64,000 nucleotides of DNA from Pyxicephalus adspersus (lineage: Eukaryota; Chordata; Amphibia; Anura; Pyxicephalidae): the NCBI RefSeq assembly GCF_032062135.1, contig NC_092859.1, positions 72,355,006-72,419,005 on the forward strand. The letters run 5' to 3'. A model generated the notes under the pieces. The model was not told where the DNA came from. It saw nothing but the letters and a program-made list of their open reading frames with translations, and did not search any database. Below are positions 57,995 to 64,000 of this stretch, piece by piece. Both the position numbers and the translations under genes were made by a program. Position 1 is the first letter of the stretch, and every line of letters starts with the position of its first letter.

Positions 57995-60242
57995 ACTTAG
58001 CTAAAAAATTTTGGTATTGTAGCGGTGATCCAGAAGGGTGGCCAGCCAGTAAGCATCCCAGTTTTTGATGCTGCAAATGCGGGGGTCCCTCGCATCGCAA
58101 CATGTAGACACACATATGAAAGAGGGGTTCCCTGGGCTCATCCTCCTCCTGTCCCTCAGTAGGCACCAAAACATCTTCCTCCTTATCACCCACCTCCTCC
58201 TGTTCAAGCTGCAGCAGTTCCTGTTGTTCCATCGCCCGCACAATGCCTGGGGTGTGACAGCACAAATGCAGGTTGGACGGGTCCTGTCCAGCAGCCCCAA
58301 CATGGTCTTATCATCATCATCATCATAATCATCTTCCTCCTCCTCTTCCTCCTCTTGAACTTCCTGATGCTGGCCAGTGTCCCTTCTTGCTCCTCCTGAT
58401 GCTGGCTGTGCGCTATGGAGTGTAATGTCACCCTCATCCTCCTCCCCCATTTCTTCCCCTCCTCTCCCTTTGCAACTTTAGGCCACACAGGGTATTATCA
58501 AGCAGAAAGATGATGGGAATGACATCATTCCAGCTTGACCGCTCCCGACTCACAACGTTTATGGCCTGCTCAAAGGGGGCCAGTACCATGCACAGCATCT
58601 CCATCTGGAACCAATGGTCTCTGCTAAAATAGCTCAGTTGTTTGGCTGTACCAAGGGCCCCACTGCCTCCATGCACCAAGCTGACCAAGTAATGGCGGAT
58701 GGATAACATCTGCTCACACAAACAGAGGAGTATGTGCAGGGTGGAGTTCCATCTAGTCACAGTGTCACAAATCAGTCTATGCGGTGGAAGCCACTGTTGG
58801 CGCTGGATCTTGCTAATCAGTAGGGGATCGGTGTACATGGCAGCAGATGGGGCGAGCCTGTCTCAGTAATTCCTGCAGTCCTGGGTACGTGCATAGGAAG
58901 TTCTGCACCACCAGGTTCAGTATGTGCGCAAAGCAGGGCACATGTGTTATGCGGCCAGGCCTCAACCTCTCTGTGCAAAGTTCGATGACTCTTTTGTTGG
59001 TTGGGCCCATAGCCTGATGCCTTGCGCAGAACTTCGGTAGAGTGGGCTGAAGGGACCGGGAGCTAGAGGAGCTGAAGGGGTCACTGGAGTACCCATCTTT
59101 CGGCGACAAACGTCATCTGACGCCATGAAACCTGCGTCCAGAAGCTGATTATTTCTCACAGCTTGAAGTCTGGCTGTCACCATCCTCCTGAGACATAGTA
59201 GAAATGACAGTTGGAGGTGTAGAAGGAGTCAATGGTGGTGGAGAAAGAGACGATGCAACTCCTTAAAGAGAATGCAACTACTGTTCCCACTTTGGTTTAT
59301 GGTTCTTGCGCATGTGGGAAAGCAGGGATGTTGTACCCAAATGTGATCCAGCCTGTCCTCTGCTAATCTGGTGGCACAGGATGCAGATTGCTACGCACCC
59401 GTCATCATCTTTCAGCGTGAAAAAGGACCACACTGGAGAGGTGTGTGCAACCATTCTGCTGCTCTTTTTCTTGGCCTGCCTCTGCGTCTGCTGGGTGCCC
59501 TGTGTCTGCTCCAGCTCCATCTCCCCCACGGTCACATCGTCTCTGACTGTTCCCCTGCTTGTGCCCATTCGTCTGTGTGTTCATTGGGACTCACATGAGG
59601 CGGATTTTTGGCCCCTTCCATCCCCAGTCTGTTACTGCTGTTGCTGCTGCCTTTCCTCTACATCTGTTTTGAAACTGCTGCTAGCCCTACATGCACTGGT
59701 GGTTCCCATGTGACATCACGGTCATCATCCTCACTTTTAACTAAGCCAACCTCTGCAAATGCAGCCACTGATGCAGATCCCTCGCCCACCAAGTGCTGAC
59801 CACACTCTCCAAGAGTCTCAAAGTCTGCCTCCTGCTCTGACATGTGCAATGACAGATCCTCAGGCTGTTTATCAAACAACAAGGCAGAGTCATCGGGAGG
59901 TACAGGCACATTAGCCACGCTAACCTCTGTCTTTGCTCCTGTCATGGGTGTGCTGGTTGCTGCTGCTGCAGAAGAAAACCCTGCTGCACTTGAGGCCCCT
60001 GAGACCCAGTCCACAATACTCTCAACATGACGTGGCTGTATGATTGTAGTATGCCCTCTCAAAAAATCTACCAGCGTTCTGGTGCTCTGCACACATCTCA
60101 GTCCTGTTTGACAACTTGTGCTGCTGCCTCCAACGGTTTGCTGCTGCTGCTGTCATACAGTGGCGGACTCCTGGGGGGTATGCTCCCTGACAGATGCGGC
60201 AGGTGGCCCAACGCCACGCCTTCCCCTGCGTCTACTGCTCAT
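57995..60242 (-). pseudogene. hAT transposase with BED zinc finger, broken
   Basis: A hAT transposase binds TIRs through a BED finger and cuts with an RNase H-like DDE core. The N-terminus starts MSSRRRGRRGVGPP at 60,242, with an in-frame TGA near 60,155 and a Ser/Ala-rich acidic region to 59,658. The BED finger is at about 59,330-59,480 (CILCHQ, then H...H in LLSHMRKNH). Core blocks follow: HVPCFAHILNLVVQNFL (about 58,940), DTVTRWNSTLHILLCL (about 58,760), then an Asp/Glu-rich insert (about 58,310-58,360) and WLATLLDHRYNTKIF (about 58,040). The first catalytic-Asp region and the C-terminal hATC dimerisation domain are missing. At least four frame changes. Confidence 0.8.
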
Positions 60243-60274
60243 CTTTTACATATTTATGAAAAAATGCACCTGTA

Positions 60275-61550
60275 CCAAACGGTTTCTTTGATAGATAGCA
60301 AGTGGGATCAGAATAAAATATCTTTATTTTTTGAGGGAAATACAGAAATTGTTCTGGCTTTTTTCATATATAGCAAGTGGTATCAGAATAAACTATCTGT
60401 ATTTTTTTTAAAGAAATACAGAAATTTTTCTGGCTTTTTGATAGATAGCAAGTGGGATCAGAATAAAATACCGTATTTTTCGGACTATAAGACGCTCCGG
60501 CCTATAAGACGCACCCAATTTTAAAGGAGAAAAACCTAGAAAAAAAAGATTCTGAACAAAATACTAAAAAATCACTCTGTGTCAATGTATCACCTTCTAA
60601 TCACTCTGTGTCAATGTATCCCCTTCTAATCACTCTGACACAGAGTGATCAGAAGGGGATACATTGACACAGAGTGATTAGAAGGGGATACATTGACACA
60701 ATGTATCCCCTTCTGATCACCCTGTGCCAAAAAAATCATACTCACCCGATACCGCGATCCCGCGATGCTGTGGGCTTCTTCTTCTCCTCGCTCTCCTCCC
60801 GGCTGCAGCGCGTGTCTCCTCCTCCTCTGAGCGAGGAGAAGCCGACACGCATACCCCAGCGATCCCATAAGCAGGCTGATCCAGCCTGCTTACCGGATCG
60901 CCAGGGCACGTGTGCCGGCTTCTCCTCGCTCAGAGGAGGAGGAGGAGACACGCGCTGCAGCCGGGAGGAGAGCCAGGAGAAGCCGGCACCCGTGCCCTCG
61001 CGATCCCGTAAGCAGGCTGATCAGGCGGGGGTATGCGTGTCGGCTTCTCCTCGCTCAGAGGAGGAGGAGACACGCGCTGCAGCCGGGAGGAGAGCGAGGA
61101 GAAGAAGCACGCAGCATCGCGGGATCGCGGTATCGGATGAGTATGATTTTTTTTAATTATATTTAACATGTATTCGGTGTATAAGACGCACCCACTTTTC
61201 CCCCCCAGTTTTGGGGAAGAAAAAGTGCGTCTTATAGTCCGAAAAATACGGTAACTGTATATTTTTTAAAGAAATACAGAAATATTTCTGGCTTTTTGAT
61301 AGATAGCATGTGGGATCAGAATAAAATATCTGTATATTTTTTAGGGAAATACAGAAATTTTCTGTCTTTTTTGATGGATAGCAAATGGGACCAGAATAAA
61401 ATATCTTTATTTTTTTGAGAGAAATACAGAAATTTGTCTGGCTATTTTGATAGATTGCAAGAGGTATCACACCCACACTGAAATATTTTTGGAGTGTGGG
61501 ACAGAAATGTTTCAGTCTTTTCGGATTATTAGCAAGAGGTAGCAAGAAAA
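60275..61550. repeat. 75-bp tandem array, about 7 units, interrupted
   Basis: The unit reads gatagatagcaagtgggatc, agaataaaatatctgtattt and tttaaagaaatacagaaatt, then ttctggctttt. Copies start at about 60,297, 60,372, 60,446, then 61,306, 61,379, 61,454 and 61,530 with divergence toward the right. The array is split by the element at 60,471-61,251. Confidence 0.9.
60471..61251. mobile_element. MITE with perfect ~25-bp TIRs inside the 75-bp array
   Basis: The termini read CCGTATTTTTCGGACTATAA then gacgc on both sides (inverted at the right). TA at 60,469-60,470 and 61,252-61,253 are the target duplication. Subterminal 'tataagacgcaccc' motifs repeat at each end. The GC-rich core (60,760-61,130) contains long inverted repeats with 'cttctcctcgctc' and 'gctgcagccgggaggagag', and an earlier part has palindromic 'cactctgtgtcaatgtat' blocks. 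Non-coding; all long frames here are hairpin shadows. Confidence 0.85.
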
Positions 61551-61934
61551 ACTGCACAATCTATATATTTGAAGATATACAGAAGGCTCCTAACCTGTCC
61601 CTATCACAATTCCCTTCTCTCCCTACTTCTTTCCCTCACACAGAACACAAAATGGAGTGACTAACCCCTCCCTCCTTCCCTGTATATATGCCTTTTCTGA
61701 GATATCTGCTGATTGGGCTTCTGGGCCTTACTGTGCATCCTGGGAGCAAATAATTTGCTCCCAGCCACGCCATTCCCTCCTCTGCATTTCCCCATGTTTG
61801 TTCTGCGAGAACACTACCTCATGGTGGATCACAAGGCCGTTCTCGCTTAAATGTTCGGTAAATGAGTAAGGCCCGAATCACCGCGAGATCGAACTTAAAA
61901 ATCTCGCTCGCTCATCCTTATAGAAGATACACAA

Positions 61935-62112
61935 TTGTGGGTAAAGCTGAGTGATCCAGCAAAACTGGAATGGATGTGGTCCAGGATTGAAGCATTTGCC
62001 AACTAATAAGAAATCATTTTATGAAAATTATTTCAGGTTTGCTGCATCACTTGGGTTTTCTCATAGTAGTATATCTATTCCAGTCTTGAAGAACATTAAT
62101 AAATCAGGCTCA
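61935..62112. mobile_element. MITE of the 1,156 family
   Basis: It contains 'agctgagtgatccagcaaa', 'ggtttgctgcatcactt' and 'agtcttgaagaacattaataaatcaggctc', matching 1-205 and 1,156-1,376 in order. Diverged. Confidence 0.6.
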
Positions 62113-62349
62113 CTGTCTTAACACTGTCAGTTTACATGACTAGTGTGCAATGTAATACAAAAGGGTTTTGCTTTTTCTTTATCAGGTTTTAGAAAATGGG
62201 CTATAGAATCTGAAAAAACTTCTGCGCACTGGCATTGACTGGTAAATGTATATATAGGAACAACATGTCACAATAAATTAAAACGTTGATTAGCTTTTTT
62301 TTTTTTTTTTACATATTTGTACTCTTTTGGTTGCTCTTAGGCATGAAAT

Positions 62350-63436
62350 TTACTTTTAAAAAATATAAAAGGGTAGCTTCACTCTACGTTTAGAGGTGAC
62401 TTCACTGACTTTGTTATGTTTTTAGAAGCCCTTGTATTACAAGACAGTCTGACCAGTCTGGACAGAATGATATAACCTTTGGCCAATAAGATAGTTATAT
62501 ACATTCTAAATTTGAGTTTACTGTATATGTTTGTCTGATTGGGAAACTGGTAGGGGAGTCCAAAGAACATCATTTCTAGTTCATCAATGCTAGGAGTAAC
62601 ATCTCAAATTTTTTTTATCACATTTTCACTTGTCTTTGCCCTTTTTTTTTTTTTTTTTTGCTAACACTTGTGGTTGCTCAAATGGCAAGAAAATACAAGT
62701 TTAAGCATTCTGGGCAAATCACACCTTATAAAACATTTTCATATTAAAGAAAATCTATACATCACTTAAACTGATCAGCACAACATGCGTATATTGGTTT
62801 ATTTTTATAGAGGACCTATCCTATTGTAGGCTGGTTAGGCAGGTATATTTTGTGCTGAGTCTATATGCTAAGTCATTGCAATGTTTTTTGTTTATTTAAA
62901 AACATAATATATATGTGTGCATTCATGTGTGGTGGGATCCTTGTTTTGTTAAATGAAACATTTCTAAATAGAGGGAGTATTGAGTTTTTTGTGCCTTCTG
63001 TGATGGCACTGCAGAGAACATCAACATTTGATGTAAGACACCCTAACACATTGTTCTCTGCAGAATGATGCAAAATAAATGCTGCAAGGCATGAGCTAAC
63101 CATAATGTGTGTGAAGATTTAGGCATGTAAATGTGGTGGGGCCTTGATCATAATAATATGTTGTATAATCAAGTAAAATCAAGACACAGGCTGTTCAGTT
63201 TTCAAACTAAGCTGCTATGTTTTCTTTTAAGACATCCTAAGTCAGTACTCACAAGAAGTACTAGCCTGTAAAGAAACATAAAGATATAATGAAGAACAAG
63301 TTTCAAATATTCACACAAAAAATGCTATGCTGCCATAGTGAGGATATATGATAAATATACACACAAGGGGTACACAATTTTCAGACACACATACACAAAA
63401 ACAAAGAGTAAAAATGCTATTAAAACTTACCAGAAT
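62350..63436. repeat. Segment paralogous to 4.44-7.47 kb
   Basis: Blocks match in order: 62,380/4,483, 62,430/4,538, 62,580/4,675, 62,655/4,735, 62,935/4,880, 63,030/4,993, 63,230/6,350 and 63,400/7,420. The last ends in 'aaaacttaccaga', the reverse complement of a splice donor, where the first copy has a candidate exon. The hAT MITE and the minisatellite insert of the first copy are absent here, so those came after the duplication. Confidence 0.75.
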
Positions 63437-63790
63437 GATCTTAAACCTGCGCTGAGCAGTAACCCCAAGTGTTGACTCGGGGTAAAAAAAAGTTGCTAAG
63501 AGGGATAACTCGGAGTTGCACTTGGGGTAGCTAAACCAATGTAAATCAATAGAAAATTGAGCCTACCTGATCCACCGGCATCCTTCTTCGCAATCTCCGT
63601 CTTCTTCCTTCCTCCTGCTGGAGTACTCTGCATCTGATGAGTCACCGGGGAGTTCCCTGTGACGTCGGTGCATGTAGGCGTTCCGTTTGGGGCCTGGCGG
63701 GAATTTCAAATCTACCTGTATTGCATTCAATACAAAATAACTGTTGAATTGAATGCAATACAGTGGATTGATGTGTAAAAGCAGTCTTTC
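63437..63790 (+). mobile_element. TTAA-type MITE, GC-rich
   Basis: It starts at ttaaacctgcgctgagcagtaac (TTAA at 63,431-63,434) and includes 'gttgactcggggtaaaa', a central promoter-free GC-rich part, 'ggcgggaatttcaaatc' and an inverted 'attgcattcaatacaaaat' pair. It is the opposite-orientation relative of 39,360-39,655. It truncates the candidate exon copy. Confidence 0.65.
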
Positions 63791-64000
63791 TCATGAAAAA
63801 GGGAGCAGGGAAGCCCCATTCTTATCTTGGAGTCATCCGTATGTCCGATGTCCTTAACCCAGGGACTACCTGTACATAGACAGCAGTAACATTCTGTAAC
63901 CCTTGTTCCCTACTTTCCAAAATTACTAAAAACACAGTATAAAAACACCACACATGAAATACAAATAAAAGTACATTTTATTTGATATTTTATTTTAAGA
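63791..64000. other. AT-rich end of window, nothing recognised
   Basis: No feature seen. Confidence 0.5.

Larger units (their letters stand above)
55813..61922 (-). mobile_element. Large hAT transposon (~6.1 kb), defective
   Basis: The left end aataagggatgagctag and inverted right end tataaggatgagcgagcgag are TIRs of the 'GGATGAGCGAGCG' type, also found inside the hAT MITE at 42,161. A decayed BED-finger hAT transposase lies on the minus strand. Between it and the left end is a roughly 140-bp minisatellite. On the right lies a 75-bp tandem array carrying a nested MITE. The TSD is not convincing (gatattac versus agatacac), so exact ends may be off by a few bases. Confidence 0.8.

Noticed and set aside
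57995..58500. Acidic Asp/Glu run as an independent acidic-protein gene
   Set aside because: It is a GAT/GAG-rich insert within the decayed hAT transposase, between recognisable core blocks.
60626..61169. Several overlapping frames up to 160 codons on both strands
   Set aside because: All fall in the GC-rich hairpin core of a MITE; overlapping frames on opposite strands mirror the inverted repeats.
60297..61550. 75-bp tandem repeats considered as a CRISPR-like array
   Set aside because: Units are contiguous and diverged with no unique spacers, in a eukaryotic transposon context.

Overview
The window looks like accessory, transposon-dense nuclear DNA of a vertebrate, most likely a frog. The base composition is AT-rich, there are no dense long reading frames, and almost everything recognisable is an interspersed repeat. 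Elements present: CR1 and L1 non-LTR retrotransposons, a Gmr1-type Ty3/gypsy remnant with a SCAN-like capsid, an endogenous-retrovirus env/LTR remnant, a BED-finger hAT transposon, a Tigger/pogo-like element, TTAA-bounded and 8-bp-TSD MITEs, (TA)n microsatellites and minisatellites. The amphibian assignment is an inference from the repeat mix. No tRNA, rRNA, CRISPR array or prokaryotic operon was seen.

Layout. 0-13.3 kb: mostly unique AT-rich DNA with several MITEs, a hAT MITE with an 8-bp target-site duplication (5,070-5,511), a minisatellite-bearing insert inside a TA microsatellite (6,494-7,336), and a minus-strand series of short candidate exons (about 1.0, 2.7, 3.5, 7.5 and 7.85 kb) that all join in phase 0 but match no protein I recognise. 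13.37-36.9 kb: a tandem segmental duplication, copy A (13,365-24,940) and copy B (26,238-36,910), separated by a (TA)n tract and a broken Ty3/gypsy gag-pro copy. Copy A alone carries a near full-length CR1 (15,702-20,584), itself split by a solo LTR (19,409-19,970). Copy B alone carries a decayed, nearly complete L1 (29,579-35,272) and a MITE, and lacks about 2 kb of copy A. Each copy therefore serves as the empty-site record for the other.

37.0-45.7 kb: an internally deleted L1, a long inverted repeat, a retroviral env TM fragment followed by a polypurine tract and LTR, and two hAT MITEs with 8-bp TSDs. 45.7-52.3 kb: a full-length L1 with a perfect 15-bp TSD and only a few stops and frameshifts. 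54.0-55.1 kb: a Tigger-like element inside a (TA)n tract. 55.8-61.9 kb: a 6.1-kb hAT element with a decayed BED-finger transposase on the minus strand, a roughly 140-bp minisatellite where the transposase C-terminus would be expected, and a 75-bp tandem repeat interrupted by a MITE. 62.3-63.4 kb: a diverged copy of the 4.4-7.5 kb segment, including one candidate splice donor.

No set of genes here works together as a pathway. The biology is layered insertion and duplication, and the nesting gives a relative order of events. Host coding content, if any, is limited to the short candidate exons, all of low confidence.
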